Below, piece after piece: positions 8,648 through 18,559 of a DNA stretch of 64,000 bases (position 1 is the stretch's first letter; the number at the start of each line of letters is the position of its first letter). Source of the DNA: Nitratireductor sp. GISD-1A_MAKvit. Its GTDB lineage: Bacteria; Pseudomonadota; Alphaproteobacteria; Rhizobiales; Rhizobiaceae. Position numbers and translations under genes: made by a program. The notes below the pieces were generated by a model. The model was not told the origin of the DNA, ran no database searches, and saw only the letters and a program-made list of their open reading frames with translations. The stretch covers positions 2,603,001-2,667,000 of the forward strand of contig NZ_CP161920.1 of assembly GCF_040819555.1 (NCBI RefSeq). Reading direction: 5' to 3'.

Positions 8648-10183
8648 ATGAACCAGATCGATCCGAATCGGCTCCAAGCTTCCAGGACGCCGCGCCACTC
8701 GGTCGTGTCGCAGCAGGGAGAAAAGGAAAGCAAGCTTAACCCGATTGCCTGGCAGGTTGCGCAGCAATACAAGCGCGAAACCATGTCGCCCGTCATGGTT
8801 CTCGGTGTCATGCGTCTGGTAGAGTTTTCCATGCTCATCCTGACCGGCGTTGCGCTCTATCTGCTTTACGTCGGCCTCTCGCCTGTCCTGTTCTGGCACT
8901 ACATGATCGCGATCGCCGGCGGGTCGACCCTGATGGTGATCCTGTGCGAATTCACTCATGCCTATCAGATGCGCGCCCTTCGCAACCCAACGGGCTCCAT
9001 GGGGCGCATTTTCATGGCCTGGGCAGCAACCTTTGCAGCACTCGCGCTTGCCGGCTTCTTCCTGAAAATCTCCGACAGTTTTTCGCGGTTCTGGCTGGGC
9101 GCCTGGTTTGTGTGCGGCTTCGGCGCGCTTCTCTTTCTGCGCATCATTGCTTCACGCCTTTTGCGCCGCTGGGCGCGCAATGGAACGATCGAGCGACGCG
9201 CTGTGATTGTCGGGGGCGGTGCGAATGCGGAAAAGCTCATTCGCTCCATTGAGCAACAGCCCTATAACGACATCCGCATCTGTGGTCTCTTCGACGACCG
9301 CGACGATCTTCGCTCGCCGCCCGTCACAGCCGGTTATCCGAAACTCGGTACAATCACCGAGCTTGTCGAATTCACCCGCATTGCCCGCATCGACATGCTG
9401 ATCGTCGCCCTGCCGATTTCAGCAGAGAAACGCGTTTTGTCACTGCTCTCCAAGCTGTGGGTTCTGCCCGTCGACATCCGTCTTTCAGCCCACGCAAACC
9501 ACCTGCGTTTTCGTCCCCGCGCCTATTCCTATATTGGCTCGGTTCCGATGCTCGATATCTTCGACCGGCCAATCAACGATTGGGACTCGGTCGCCAAGCG
9601 CGCCTTCGACATCATCTTCAGCCTGATTGGCATCATCGTGTTTTCGCCAATCATGCTGCTCACGGCCATTGCGATCAAACTCGACAGCAAGGGGCCAATT
9701 CTGTTCAAGCAGTTGCGGCATGGTTTCAACAATGAACCGATCAAGGTCCTGAAGTTCCGCTCCATGTATGTCGAGCAATGTGATCCGACCGCAAAGGCGG
9801 CCGTGACCAAGAACGATCCACGCGTGACACGGGTTGGTCGTTTCATCCGCAAGACCTCGATCGACGAGTTGCCGCAGTTTTTCAATGCGCTGTTTGGCAG
9901 CCTCTCGCTCGTCGGCCCCCGCCCCCATGCGCTTGCCGCGCAGGCCCACAACCGCCTTTATGAAGAGGTCGTGGATGGATATTTCGCCCGCCACAAGGTC
10001 AAACCCGGTGTGACAGGCTGGGCCCAGATCAATGGCTGGCGCGGCGAAATCGATACGGATGAAAAAATCCGCAAACGTACGGAATACGACCTCTACTACA
10101 TCGAGAACTGGTCGCTCTGGCTCGATCTCAAGATCCTGTTCCTGACGCCGCTCAGCCTTTTGAACACGGAAAACGCCTATTGA
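8648..10183 (+). CDS. Undecaprenyl-phosphate sugar phosphotransferase (WcaJ/ExoY family; UppE-like)
   Basis: This 511-aa inner-membrane protein should start the repeat unit by moving a hexose 1-phosphate from a UDP-sugar to undecaprenyl phosphate. Four hydrophobic helices lie in about residues 50-180, then a Rossmann-like CoA-binding-type domain (AVIVGGGANAEKLIRSI). After a fifth helix comes the catalytic bacterial-sugar-transferase domain with KRAFDIIFSLIGII, LKFRSM, SIDELPQFFNALFGSLSLVG and GPRPH. Domain order and length match WcaJ. The stop overlaps the start of the Wzy-like gene. In the rhizobial UPP locus the equivalent enzyme is UppE; that assignment here is inference. Confidence 0.92.
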   Translation: MNQIDPNRLQASRTPRHSVVSQQGEKESKLNPIAWQVAQQYKRETMSPVMVLGVMRLVEFSMLILTGVALYLLYVGLSPVLFWHYMIAIAGGSTLMVILCEFTHAYQMRALRNPTGSMGRIFMAWAATFAALALAGFFLKISDSFSRFWLGAWFVCGFGALLFLRIIASRLLRRWARNGTIERRAVIVGGGANAEKLIRSIEQQPYNDIRICGLFDDRDDLRSPPVTAGYPKLGTITELVEFTRIARIDMLIVALPISAEKRVLSLLSKLWVLPVDIRLSAHANHLRFRPRAYSYIGSVPMLDIFDRPINDWDSVAKRAFDIIFSLIGIIVFSPIMLLTAIAIKLDSKGPILFKQLRHGFNNEPIKVLKFRSMYVEQCDPTAKAAVTKNDPRVTRVGRFIRKTSIDELPQFFNALFGSLSLVGPRPHALAAQAHNRLYEEVVDGYFARHKVKPGVTGWAQINGWRGEIDTDEKIRKRTEYDLYYIENWSLWLDLKILFLTPLSLLNTENAY

Positions 10184-11433
10184 GCCTTCTTGCTTACGAT
10201 AGAGTATCGACGGACCTTGTCAGCCGGGCCGTGATCGACGCCAAGCTGGTTTCACTCATGAAACTGGGCGCCATCGGGCTTGGGGTTTTCCTGTCCGGAT
10301 TCGTGATCCGTGAACCGGCACCCTATGAGCTCTATATGGTGGGTCTCATTGGGGTGTGGGCATTTGCCGGCCTGCGGATATCGCGACGCATCGCACCACT
10401 GCTCGTCCTGCTCATTGCATTCAATGTGGGCGGTCTGATCTCCCTGACACAGCTGTCGGATCTTGGAACGATACCGCTCTATATAGCCGTCTCGCTCTTC
10501 CTGGCACTCACATCCGTCTTCTTCGCAGCCGTGGTCGAGGCGGAGGCCGAGTTGCTTTCGACCGTCTTTCGCGCCTGGGTGGCTGCCGCCACCGCCACGG
10601 CACTTGTCGGTATCCTCGGTTATTTTCACGCCTTTCCCGGCGCAGAGATGTTCACCAAATTCGGGCGTGCCGCCGGTGTTTTCGAGGATCCGAATGTGTT
10701 CGGACCATTTCTGACACTGCCGGCGATTTATCTTCTTTATCAGATTTTGACCGCGCGAACCGGTCAGGCGCTTCTTGCCACCCTGCCCTTTCTGATCGTT
10801 ACCGGGGGCATATTCTTCTCGTTTTCACGCGGGGCCTGGGGCCTATTGGTCTTCACCGCCGGCCTTCTGACCGTCACGCTGTTTCTCAACGCACGTCGCG
10901 GAACCGAACGCCTGCGCATTGCCGTCACCGCCCTTCTGGCGCTGGCAGGCATAATGCTGGCGCTGCTGCTTGCACTGCAAATCCCTGCGGTGTCCGAACT
11001 GTTCACACAGCGCGCTCAGCTTGTACAGGATTACGACGGTGCACGGCTTGGCCGCTTTGCGCGCTTCGGCATCGGCTTTGCCTGGGCGACGGAAAATCCG
11101 TTCGGCATCGGCCCATTGCAGTTTGGCCAGATTCTGGGCGAAGACACGCACAATATCTGGCTTAAGGCTCTGCTCGATTATTCCTGGCTGGGTTTCGCGG
11201 CGTATCTGACACTGATTCTCTGGTCACTGATGGCCGGGTTTCGCATTCTGTTTCGCCGTCGCCCGTGGCAGCCTTACCTGATCTGTGTCTACATCGTCTT
11301 CGTCGGCCATGTCGCGCTCGGCACGGTGATCGACACTGATCACTGGCGCCACTTCTACCTGTTGCTGGGCCTGTTGTGGGGCATGATCGCACTTGACCAG
11401 AGATACATGGCCAAACAGACATCGGGTGTCTGA
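10180..11433 (+). CDS. O-antigen ligase/polymerase family protein (Wzy-like)
   Basis: This 417-aa protein has about ten to twelve hydrophobic segments and the Wzy_C/O-antigen-ligase features GVFEDPNVFGPFL, FSFSRGAWGLLV and, near the C-terminus, GIGPLQFGQILGEDTHNIWL, with the conserved histidine. It likely polymerises repeat units at the periplasmic side. The suggested start is a TTG at 10180 that overlaps the TGA of the previous gene (TTGA), implying translational coupling. The nearest in-frame ATG is 10258, which would shorten the first helix. No flippase (Wzx) gene is present in the window, so that function must be encoded elsewhere. Confidence 0.84.
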   Translation: MSLLAYDRVSTDLVSRAVIDAKLVSLMKLGAIGLGVFLSGFVIREPAPYELYMVGLIGVWAFAGLRISRRIAPLLVLLIAFNVGGLISLTQLSDLGTIPLYIAVSLFLALTSVFFAAVVEAEAELLSTVFRAWVAAATATALVGILGYFHAFPGAEMFTKFGRAAGVFEDPNVFGPFLTLPAIYLLYQILTARTGQALLATLPFLIVTGGIFFSFSRGAWGLLVFTAGLLTVTLFLNARRGTERLRIAVTALLALAGIMLALLLALQIPAVSELFTQRAQLVQDYDGARLGRFARFGIGFAWATENPFGIGPLQFGQILGEDTHNIWLKALLDYSWLGFAAYLTLILWSLMAGFRILFRRRPWQPYLICVYIVFVGHVALGTVIDTDHWRHFYLLLGLLWGMIALDQRYMAKQTSGV

Positions 11434-11468
11434 GCTGCTAAAATGGCAGGCATGGATCGGAAGAAAAA

Positions 11469-11545
<77 letters not shown>

Positions 11546-11690
11546 AACCGGCGCAAGGGATATAGTTTCCTTCCCGCGCGCGCAAGGCCAAAAAGCCATT
11601 CGGGAACAAAAAGCCTGGATCAACCCCGGTTTGGTCGGTTGCACCTGTGATCGACGTCTCAGAACATGCATCGCACGCTGCCGGCACGGT

Positions 11691-12212
11691 TCAGCGCACC
11701 TGATCCAAAAGCCGTTTGCACTCGAGAAGATCGAACAGAGCCTCTTGCAAAAGCGCCCTGTTGTCGCGGGACAGGCTTGAGGAATCGGCAGGCACCGGTC
11801 CCTCGGTCTCTCCGCGCCCCAGCCCGAAGAATCGCTTGCTCGGCTTCGCCTTCGCCGTGCCAACCAGAACCTCTTCGTCCGAGGCCGATTTTTCGGATTC
11901 GACCTGCTGGCTCTGCGCAATCGCCTCCACGGCAGCCAGATCTCCGCGTCCAATGGCGACGACGAACTGGTTCCCATTCTCGCGCAGGAGCTTCTGCACG
12001 CCCTTGATCGTGTAACCCTGATCATAGAGCATGTGACGGATGCCCTTGATTAGGTCGATGTCCTGCGGGCGGTAGTAGCGGCGTCCCCCGCCTCGTTTCA
12101 GCGGCTTGATCTGCGAAAAGCGCGTTTCCCAGAAGCGCAGGACATGCTGGGGCAGATCCAGCTCTTCAGCCGCTTCGCTGATGGTGCGGAAAGCGTCGGG
12201 GCTCTTGTCCAT
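11691..12212 (-). CDS. MerR-family transcriptional regulator
   Basis: This 173-aa regulator has an N-terminal winged-helix DNA-binding domain ([28 protein letters not shown], then [15 protein letters not shown]) of the CueR/MerR type. An Ala/Ser-rich linker and a short C-terminal helix follow. No metal-binding cysteines are visible, so the ligand is unknown. The ATG at 12212 is preceded by AGGAGA about 10 bases upstream and begins at the conserved domain. It follows ihfA on the same strand; this yceD-plsX-fabH-ihfA-merR order is widely conserved in alphaproteobacteria, and the gene is usually annotated only as MerR. Confidence 0.88.
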   Translation of the reverse strand: MDKSPDAFRTISEAAEELDLPQHVLRFWETRFSQIKPLKRGGGRRYYRPQDIDLIKGIRHMLYDQGYTIKGVQKLLRENGNQFVVAIGRGDLAAVEAIAQSQQVESEKSASDEEVLVGTAKAKPSKRFFGLGRGETEGPVPADSSSLSRDNRALLQEALFDLLECKRLLDQVR

Positions 12213-12380
12213 GATCGTGATCTCTCCTGAAGGTCGGTGCCTTGCAGCCAACCGGATGCCCAACACGCCCAGGCGAACGCACCAGGCACCAGCTGCGGCA
12301 TCACACCCGCCGATTCGCGATTTTAAACCACTTCCCCTGCCGGCAGAAACCGGCGGTGTGTTGGTTCAGCGAAAGCCGTG

Positions 12381-12704
12381 TCAGGCGCTCTTGCGCAGGC
12401 GCCTTGCCTGATGTGCCTTCAGGATGCGCTCCTTGAGCACATTGGACGCCTTGAATGTCATCACGCGGCGGGGAGAGATCGGTACCTCCTCACCGGTTTT
12501 TGGGTTGCGGCCGATGCGCTCGTTCTTGTCTCGCACCTGAAAGGTGGCAAATGAGGAGAGCTTCACCGTTTCACCGCGCACCACCGCGTCGCAGACTTCC
12601 TGGAGAACCATTTCGACAAGCTGAGCGGATTCGGTTCGTGACAGTCCGACCTTCCGATAAACGGCCTCAGCCAGCTCGGCACGCGTCAGTGTCTTTCCCC
12701 CCAT
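12381..12704 (-). CDS. ihfA: Integration host factor subunit alpha
   Basis: This is the alpha subunit of the IHF heterodimer, which bends DNA sharply and shapes transcription, replication and recombination. The HU/IHF fold is clear: [30 protein letters not shown], and the DNA-binding arm [14 protein letters not shown] with the intercalating proline. The start at 12704 (MGGKTLTR) matches homologues; an ATG four codons upstream (12716) is possible. It lies 108 bases after fabH in the lipid synthesis block, as in related genomes. Confidence 0.95.
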   Translation of the reverse strand: MGGKTLTRAELAEAVYRKVGLSRTESAQLVEMVLQEVCDAVVRGETVKLSSFATFQVRDKNERIGRNPKTGEEVPISPRRVMTFKASNVLKERILKAHQARRLRKSA

Positions 12705-12812
12705 AGGGCTACCCATCCAGATCTTGAAAATGCTTGTGATTTCAATACGCGGCGCTGACGATACAAAAATTGCTTCGCAACGGTCAAGGACGATACACGT
12801 GTTTTGCTTCCA

Positions 12813-13784
12813 CTACCAGCGCACCAGCACCGCCCCCCAGGTGAAACCGCCGCCCATGGCCTCCAGAAGCACGAGATCGCCCTTCTTGATCTGACCACGT
12901 TCGACAGCAACCGAAAGAGCGAGCGGAACAGAGGCTGCTGAAGTGTTGCCATGCAGATCGACCGTCACCACCACCTTCTCTTCGGCGATGCCAAGTTTCC
13001 TGGCCGACGCATCGATGATGCGACGGTTGGCCTGGTGCGGCACGAACCAGTCAATGTCCTCGGCCGTGATCCCCGCCTTGGCAAAGACATCCTCGATCAC
13101 GTCGGTGATCATGCCGACCGCGTGTTTGAAGACCTCGCGCCCCTGCATGCGCAGATGCCCCACCGTGCAGGTGGTGGATGGGCCGCCATCGACGTACAGT
13201 TTGTCGCGCTGGCTGCCGTCCGAACGCAGGGAAGAAGCGATGATGCCACGCTGATCCAGTGACGCGGCGCCCTCCTCCGCTTCGAGCACCACCGCGCCTG
13301 CACCGTCGCCGAACAGCACGCAGGTGGTGCGGTCGTTCCAGTCGAGAATGCGCGAGAAGGTTTCCGAACCGATGACCAGCATCCGCTTTGCCTGTCCGCC
13401 GCGAATGAAAAGGTCTGCGGTGGTGATGGCGTAGACGAAACCACTGCACACGGCCTGCATGTCGAAAGCAAAGCCGCCCGGCATGCCAAGCCGCTCCTGG
13501 ATTTCCACCGCAGTCGCCGGGAAGGTGTTGTTTGGCGTCGATGTGGCCAGAATGATCATGTCGATGTCGGCCGGGGTCAGCCCCGCACTGTCGAGCGCGG
13601 CGCGAGCGGCCGCTTCTCCGAGCGATGCGGTGGTCTCGTCCTCGGAGGCGATGTGACGCTGGCGAATGCCTGTGCGCTGAACGATCCACTCGTCGGTCGT
13701 ATCGACCAGTTTCTCGAATTCCGCATTTTTCATGACGCGGCGCGGCAGAGCGGAGCCGATACCACGCACGACGGATCTAATCAT
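12813..13784 (-). CDS. fabH: 3-oxoacyl-ACP synthase III
   Basis: FabH condenses acetyl-CoA with malonyl-ACP to start fatty acid synthesis in the cytoplasm. The 323-aa protein has the full thiolase-fold triad: the cysteine in [12 protein letters not shown] (about residue 112), the histidine in VPHQANRRI and the asparagine in [10 protein letters not shown]. The C-terminal [16 protein letters not shown] is typical. Length is normal. The ATG at 13784 follows the plsX stop by 9 bases and has AGGACG upstream, so the two are cotranscribed. Confidence 0.97.
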   Translation of the reverse strand: MIRSVVRGIGSALPRRVMKNAEFEKLVDTTDEWIVQRTGIRQRHIASEDETTASLGEAAARAALDSAGLTPADIDMIILATSTPNNTFPATAVEIQERLGMPGGFAFDMQAVCSGFVYAITTADLFIRGGQAKRMLVIGSETFSRILDWNDRTTCVLFGDGAGAVVLEAEEGAASLDQRGIIASSLRSDGSQRDKLYVDGGPSTTCTVGHLRMQGREVFKHAVGMITDVIEDVFAKAGITAEDIDWFVPHQANRRIIDASARKLGIAEEKVVVTVDLHGNTSAASVPLALSVAVERGQIKKGDLVLLEAMGGGFTWGAVLVRW

Positions 13785-13793
13785 GACTACGTC

Positions 13794-14849
13794 CTATTCA
13801 TTCACGGCAGCGGCGCCTGCAGCCGCCTGTGGCTTGCGGGCGTGATAAAGATCGAGGGTTGCACGGGTCTTGTCGAGAAGATGGCTGCGCGCCATCTCAT
13901 AACCGAGCTCGACAGCGGCCGCAAAGCCTTCCGCATCCGTCCCGCCATGGCTTTTCACCACGATTCCGTTGAGGCCGAGGAAAACACCGCCATTCACCTT
14001 GCGCACATCCATTTTTTCGCCAAGACGCTGAAATGCGCCACGTGCGAACAAATAGCCGATGCGCGCCATCAGCGTACGGCTCATGGCTTCGCGCAGATAG
14101 CCGGCAATCTGTCGCGCCGTACCTTCTGCACTCTTCAGCGCGATGTTTCCGGCAAAGCCCTCCGAGACGACAACGTCCACCGTGCCCTTGCCGATATCGT
14201 CGCCTTCCACGAAACCCTCGTATTTCATCGATTTCAGGGCAGCCTCGCGCAGCATGCGGCCGGCTTCCTTGACCTCTTCCTGCCCCTTGATCTCCTCGAC
14301 CCCCACATTCAGGAGACCGACTGTCGGTCGTTCGAGATCGAAGAGCGCATTGGCCATGGCGGCTCCGAGGATCGCGAAATCCACGAGCTGCTGTGCATCG
14401 GCGCCGATTGTGGCGCCGACATCCAGAACGATGCTTTCGCTGCGCGCCGTCGGCCAGATTGCCGCAATGGCGGGCCGTTCAATATCGGCCATCGTGCGCA
14501 GACAGAATTTGGACATGGCCATCAGCGCACCGGTATTGCCGGCGGAAACGCTGGCATCCGCCTCGCCGCTCTTGACCGCCTCAATCGCTTTCCACATGGA
14601 CGACTTCCAGCGCCCCTGGCGCAGTGCCTGGCTTGGCTTGTCATCCATCTGCACCGCGACTTCACAATGCGTGAACTCGCTCACGTCACGAAGGCCTGGC
14701 AGACCATCCAGTATGGGGACGACTGCATCCTCGCGACCGTAAATCAGGAACCGGGCGTCTGGGCGCCGTTCGATGACCCTGGTCAGGCCACGCAGCGTGA
14801 CCTCGGGACCATGATCCCCGCCCATAGCGTCAATCGAAATGCGTACCAC
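13794..14849 (-). CDS. plsX: Phosphate acyltransferase PlsX
   Basis: PlsX makes acyl phosphate from acyl-ACP, the first step of glycerolipid synthesis by the PlsX/PlsY route. The 351-aa protein begins with the family motif [13 protein letters not shown], has [13 protein letters not shown] in the middle and [16 protein letters not shown] near the end. Length is as expected. It sits between yceD and fabH in the conserved lipid operon, with 9 bases to fabH. A 110-base gap separates it from yceD. Confidence 0.97.
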   Translation of the reverse strand: MVRISIDAMGGDHGPEVTLRGLTRVIERRPDARFLIYGREDAVVPILDGLPGLRDVSEFTHCEVAVQMDDKPSQALRQGRWKSSMWKAIEAVKSGEADASVSAGNTGALMAMSKFCLRTMADIERPAIAAIWPTARSESIVLDVGATIGADAQQLVDFAILGAAMANALFDLERPTVGLLNVGVEEIKGQEEVKEAGRMLREAALKSMKYEGFVEGDDIGKGTVDVVVSEGFAGNIALKSAEGTARQIAGYLREAMSRTLMARIGYLFARGAFQRLGEKMDVRKVNGGVFLGLNGIVVKSHGGTDAEGFAAAVELGYEMARSHLLDKTRATLDLYHARKPQAAAGAAAVNE

Positions 14850-14959
14850 GCGTGATGTGCCTCAATGGTTGATCGGGCGCCGGCATCGGCTCAAATGTGC
14901 GGCGAAAATAGCGTTTTTGGCCTGCGGCACAACCTCGTTTCGCGCCTTCATCACGCAAT

Positions 14960-15511
14960 TCAGGACTTTTGTCCGAGCTTTCGCAACCCCTCGTAAAGGG
15001 GACCGGCCTCATTCGGGGTGTCATCAAGCGGCTGGGAGGTCTCAATAACAGCCCCCGGCTTGCGCGGATAGGGGTCAATGCCGAGAGAGAAAAACTCGAC
15101 GGCAATCGCACCAACGTCGATGATGCTGCCCTGGAATGTGTCGGGCATGTCGGGGCCTTCCGCGTCGAGCACGAATTCCCCCCCTTCGATCTCATTGCGC
15201 GCAAGGCGTGATCCTTCCGGGACCAGCGTGACGGACACATTCTCTTCAATCCGGCTTGCGACCGGTTCCAGCGTCACCACGCAGGCCTGTGTGATATCCG
15301 CCGCCACCGTGCCGGTGATCCGCACGCCGTCGGCCTTCCATGGCCGCACCATGAGCTCCGCCGCGAAATCAGCGACGGAAAGAAGGTCGTGCTCTTCGGC
15401 AAGAGCCCTGCGTTCGCTCTCATTGGCGCTGATAGACACGGGCAATCCCTTGCGGGCAAGGTGATGGACGTTCACCTCGTGCGAAATGGGTGTCTTGTTC
15501 GTTTCGGGCAT
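14960..15511 (-). CDS. YceD family protein (DUF177)
   Basis: This 183-aa protein belongs to the YceD/DUF177 family, which in many bacteria is linked to rpmF and plsX and is connected with 23S rRNA or ribosome biogenesis. Visible features are ITGTVAADITQACVVTLEPV in the middle, with the single cysteine typical of the family, then an acidic stretch, and the C-terminal NEAGPLYEGLRKLGQ. No rpmF lies between it and plsX, unlike enterobacteria. The start ATG at 15511 comes 3 bases after the stop of the upstream chaperone gene, suggesting cotranscription. Confidence 0.85.
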   Translation of the reverse strand: MPETNKTPISHEVNVHHLARKGLPVSISANESERRALAEEHDLLSVADFAAELMVRPWKADGVRITGTVAADITQACVVTLEPVASRIEENVSVTLVPEGSRLARNEIEGGEFVLDAEGPDMPDTFQGSIIDVGAIAVEFFSLGIDPYPRKPGAVIETSQPLDDTPNEAGPLYEGLRKLGQKS

Positions 15512-15514
15512 GGC

Positions 15515-16063
15515 TCAGCCCTCCCTTTCTGCATCAGGGAACGAAATGTCTGCGGCGATCAGGCGTTCCAAATGCTGTGTTTCCAGCTGGGCGGCGGCGT
15601 CAAGTGCGTAGCGCGCGAGCGGGTCGGCGCCCGACCAGCCTTCCGCATCGGGACGGATATTGCGCTGCATCGCTGCTGACAGGGCTTCCAGATCGCCAGC
15701 GTCGATCGCTTCACCATACGCGGCAGCGCGACCATAAAACATGCGCGCGAGCTTCTTGATGCGCTTTGGAACGCCCAGATCCCCGATCCCAAGCTCGCGA
15801 ATCGCGTGTTCCACATCCTGGAAAAACAGATCGGTGAGTTCCTGCGCCACATCGCGCACCTGGTCCCCTTCCTCATCACGAACCCGGCGTAAAAACAGGA
15901 TCATGTGCAGCGCGATCATCTCGAAACGGCCGAGCGGCGTGTCGGGCACCGCCCAACGCGCATAGAAGACAGGCTGCCGCGAGGCCGCCACGATTCGTTC
16001 ATACAAGCCGTCGATGACCATACGGCGCGAGCGCTGTCCAAAGCCAAACAGCTTCTGGAACAT
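15515..16063 (-). CDS. Ubiquinol-cytochrome c chaperone family protein (CBP3-like)
   Basis: This 182-aa protein is related to the mitochondrial Cbp3 family, which assists cytochrome b / bc1 complex assembly. The family segments LYERIVAASRQPVFYARWAVPDT, FEMIALHMILFLRR and KRIKKLARMFYGRAAAYG are present. The start ATG at 16063 (MFQKLFGFG) agrees with homologues; the longer frame up to 16111 has no family support. It is the first gene of the yceD-plsX-fabH-ihfA-merR run and is divergent from bamE, with about 125 bases for promoters between them. Confidence 0.85.
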   Translation of the reverse strand: MFQKLFGFGQRSRRMVIDGLYERIVAASRQPVFYARWAVPDTPLGRFEMIALHMILFLRRVRDEEGDQVRDVAQELTDLFFQDVEHAIRELGIGDLGVPKRIKKLARMFYGRAAAYGEAIDAGDLEALSAAMQRNIRPDAEGWSGADPLARYALDAAAQLETQHLERLIAADISFPDAEREG

Positions 16064-16188
16064 GAGAATTGCCCTCCCTTGGGGCCGGTTTGGGACAGGA
16101 TCAGGTTGCATCGGCGCTTAAGCTGGTTTACCCGTTTTGCCGGCGGGGACAAGGGTTTTCGATCGAAAGCCCTCGCGCCGGAGACGTT

Positions 16189-16704
16189 ATGGAGATGTCG
16201 TTGCAGGTGAAGAAAATCAACAGTTATCCTGTCGGACGCACAATTTTGGCTGCCGGTATCGCCGGTGCGGCGGCTGCGTTATCCGGCTGCAATGTCGCCA
16301 ACACGCTCGACGCGCGCGAAACGCTCACCCAGGGCTACGTCATAGACGAACAGGCACTCGAGCTTGTTCCGGTCGGCTCCAGTCGCGAGCAGGTCCTGCT
16401 GGCTCTCGGGTCGCCGTCCACAACGGCAACCTTTGACAATGAAGCCTTCTATTACATTTCTCAAAAGCGGGTTCGCGGAGCAGCCTTCATGCGTCCGCGT
16501 CTCGTCGAACAACAGGTTCTGGCCGTCTATTTCGGCGACGACCAGCGCGTTTCGAAAATTGCCCATTACGGTCTGGAAGACGGCAAGGTGTTCGATTTCA
16601 TCTCGCGCACCACGCCAACCGGCGGCAAGGAACAGACCTTCATCGGACAGATTCTCGCCGGCGCCTCGAAGGGCGGCCCTCCTTCCGGTCTCTTCGGCGG
16701 CTAG
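16189..16704 (+). CDS. bamE: Outer-membrane assembly lipoprotein BamE (SmpA/OmlA)
   Basis: This 171-aa lipoprotein is a subunit of the BAM complex that inserts outer-membrane barrels. A lipoprotein signal ends at LSGC around residue 29. The SmpA/OmlA domain then shows LELVPVGSSREQVLLALGSPS and later AVYFGDDQRVSKIAHYGLEDGKVFDF. The ATG at 16189 has GGAG five bases upstream and gives a sensible signal peptide; a second ATG follows at 16195. The frame extends further upstream, but that part is not family-like. The gene is followed directly by a degenerate insertion-sequence fragment. Confidence 0.9.
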   Translation: MEMSLQVKKINSYPVGRTILAAGIAGAAAALSGCNVANTLDARETLTQGYVIDEQALELVPVGSSREQVLLALGSPSTTATFDNEAFYYISQKRVRGAAFMRPRLVEQQVLAVYFGDDQRVSKIAHYGLEDGKVFDFISRTTPTGGKEQTFIGQILAGASKGGPPSGLFGG

Positions 16705-16714
16705 GTCGAGGACG

Positions 16715-16980
16715 CATTAGCGCGTAGCGATGCGCCGACAGTGTTTCATCCGGTTGAAGACCGCTCAACGTGATTTCGATGACGGTAGAGAGACGGACTG
16801 AAACATATCCGATCGCGCCGGTTCCCGCGGGGCAGGATGTTCGCCCAGCCTCCTCGGGAACACACGAACGTCCTTATCCCGGTCTCGTCGTAAGCCCTGT
16901 CGGCAAGAACCATTCTGCCCTCGGAAGACCTTCATGTAGAGCACGTTCCATCAAGCTGTCATGCTGCTGACCGCGTGTCT
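16715..16980 (-). pseudogene. IS5-family transposase remnant (C-terminal part)
   Basis: Read on the minus strand, 16740-16913 encodes MVLADRAYDETGIRTF, then WANILPRGNRRDRICFSP and LYRHRNHVE. A single-base shift then restores RFFNRMKHCRRIATR to about 16718. Together these give the catalytic second aspartate (ADRAYD) and the Y-2-R-3-E-6-K signature of IS4/IS5 DDE transposases. Another frame upstream (about 16915-16975) reads QQHDSLMERALHEG, so there are at least two frameshifts. The N-terminal half and clear terminal repeats are not found. From about 16980 to 17404 I see no recognisable gene, only a small hairpin (TAGGTC/GACCTA, 17253-17268). Confidence 0.75.
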
Positions 16981-17404
16981 CATGTAAAGGCTCCCTCCCG
17001 GCGCTTAAATCACGCCAGCATGCAAAACTTCAATGTCTGCTGTGCCCCGAGACACTCCGGCTTGGCCCGTCAGGTCGGCCGACCGCTTCGAGCCCAAGCC
17101 GGACATGCGGCTGCTACTCTCCTCGTATCCGCTTGCGACCCGATTGCCGCCTTTCATCGGCCTGAACACGGCAGCCCAAACCTGCCATTGGTGTAACAAC
17201 TGAAATTGTCGCAAGTTCTTTCATGATAGGTCTGTAAAAGGATTCAACTGGTTAGGTCATTCGACCTAGCAGTATCAAATCCAATTCTTGCCGCCGTGCT
17301 AATTTCTTTGATAGGCAATCCACCACCGTTTTGACTGCGTCAATGGAGTGTCAACTCCGGTATTAAAGTAAAATGACCCCGATCAACTTCCATGAGAGAT
17401 TGAC

Positions 17405-18196
17405 TTGCCTGTCACCTTGAACCTCTACCTCGACGATTCGGGAACTAGACATCCCACCCGCAAGATAGGGAAGAAAGCGGCGCACGGATACGACTGGTTC
17501 GCGCTCGGCGGAATCCTGGTTCGAAGTGACGAAGAGGACTATGCTCGAGATCTTCACGCTAAGTTCTGTGAGAGATGGGAAATCACGGCCCCCTTGCACT
17601 CTTCGGAAATCAGATCGCAGAAAGAGAACTTCAATCTCTTGCGTGGTTGGGAGAAGAAGAAGCTAGAGGCATTCTACGAAGAACTTTATATTCTGATGCG
17701 AGAGGTACCTGTCCTCGGTATCGCGTGCACTGTTGACCGTCCCGGATACTGTGGACGATACCTTGAGAAATATCAGCAGAACCCTTGGTTGCTCTGCAAA
17801 ACGGCATTTACTGTCGTCGTCGAACGTGCTGCGAAACACGCTATCGCAAAGGGCATGAAGTTGCGCGTGTATCCCGAGCGCTGCAACAAGGCTGAAGATG
17901 CGAACTTGGAGGGCTATTACGAGACTCTAAAGGCGGAGGGTATGCCGTTCGCAAAGGAAAGCTCCGATAAGTACGCCCCCTTGACCCAAGAGCAACTGAC
18001 GGAGACGCTATACGAGTTCAAGACCAAGCGGAAGACTTCACCGATGGCGCAACTGGCGGATTTGTATCTCTGGCCGATCTGTATGGGGGGCTATCACGCC
18101 AGCAATCGTCCTTACCAGCGCCTAACCGAAGATGGAAAGTTGATTGACTGCCATATCAAAAAAGACGCGCGGGCCGATGCTCGGCTCCAAATATAG
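17405..18196 (+). CDS. DUF3800 domain-containing protein
   Basis: This 263-aa protein begins with LNLYLDDSG, the acidic motif at the start of the DUF3800 (RNase H-like fold) family. It also carries the family C-terminal signature in MAQLADLYLWPI (about residues 220-231). The function of DUF3800 is not established; members are often found on mobile DNA. The only usable start is a TTG at 17405, with GAGAG six bases upstream; an in-frame stop at 17393 rules out a longer protein. Base composition is visibly lower in GC than the neighbours (for example 28 of 60 bases at 17581-17640), and codon choice includes many A/T-ending codons. It lies next to a transposase remnant, so recent acquisition is likely. 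A terminator follows at 18235. Confidence 0.8.
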   Translation: MPVTLNLYLDDSGTRHPTRKIGKKAAHGYDWFALGGILVRSDEEDYARDLHAKFCERWEITAPLHSSEIRSQKENFNLLRGWEKKKLEAFYEELYILMREVPVLGIACTVDRPGYCGRYLEKYQQNPWLLCKTAFTVVVERAAKHAIAKGMKLRVYPERCNKAEDANLEGYYETLKAEGMPFAKESSDKYAPLTQEQLTETLYEFKTKRKTSPMAQLADLYLWPICMGGYHASNRPYQRLTEDGKLIDCHIKKDARADARLQI

Positions 18197-18234
18197 CTGC
18201 TTTGAGAAAGTCGAACGCAAGGCCTGAAAACTCA

Positions 18235-18265
18235 AAAAGCCTCCGACGTTTCCGTCGAGGCTTTT
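18235..18265 (+). terminator. Hairpin terminator after the DUF3800 gene
   Basis: AAAAGCCT (18235-18242) pairs with AGGCTTTT (18258-18265) and CGACG (18244-18248) with CGTCG (18253-18257). The loop is TTTC and one C is bulged. The A-rich and T-rich ends make it usable on both strands. It lies 39 bases after the stop. Confidence 0.75.
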
Positions 18266-18559
18266 GGGCGACCGCAAAGGCGATCTCGTGGGCCACGCCC
18301 AACTATGTAACTAACCTACCGTATGATTCGTTGCAAGGGATTTTTCGTTACACCGAATTAACCAGACGACGGGACGAACGAGCAGCCGACCCGCGATATC
18401 GATAGTTTGAGGGCATTGGCTAAGTGAACGACCGCTCCGTCCCGCAATGCGGACCTACGCGGTTGATTGATCGTTTTCGGAGGTTTCGCCGAAAGCGGTC
18501 ATCGGCGCTCGCTTATGAGTACACGGCCTGGTCAATCAGATATCTCAGGCAACACCAAA

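Noticed and set aside
13653..14855. Plus-strand frame of 400 codons opposite plsX
   Set aside because: It covers plsX on the opposite strand; plsX is supported by motifs and length.
17005..17214. Minus-strand frame of 69 codons in the patch after the IS fragment
   Set aside because: The peptide does not continue the transposase and shows no recognised motif; it is kept as unassigned DNA.
17331..17374. Possible promoter before the DUF3800 gene (TTGACT and TATTAA/TAAAAT)
   Set aside because: The spacing between the boxes is about 24 bases or more, too long for a usual sigma-70 promoter.
18202..18405. Short plus-strand frame after the DUF3800 gene
   Set aside because: It includes the terminator hairpin at 18235-18265 and has no ribosome-binding site or family sense.
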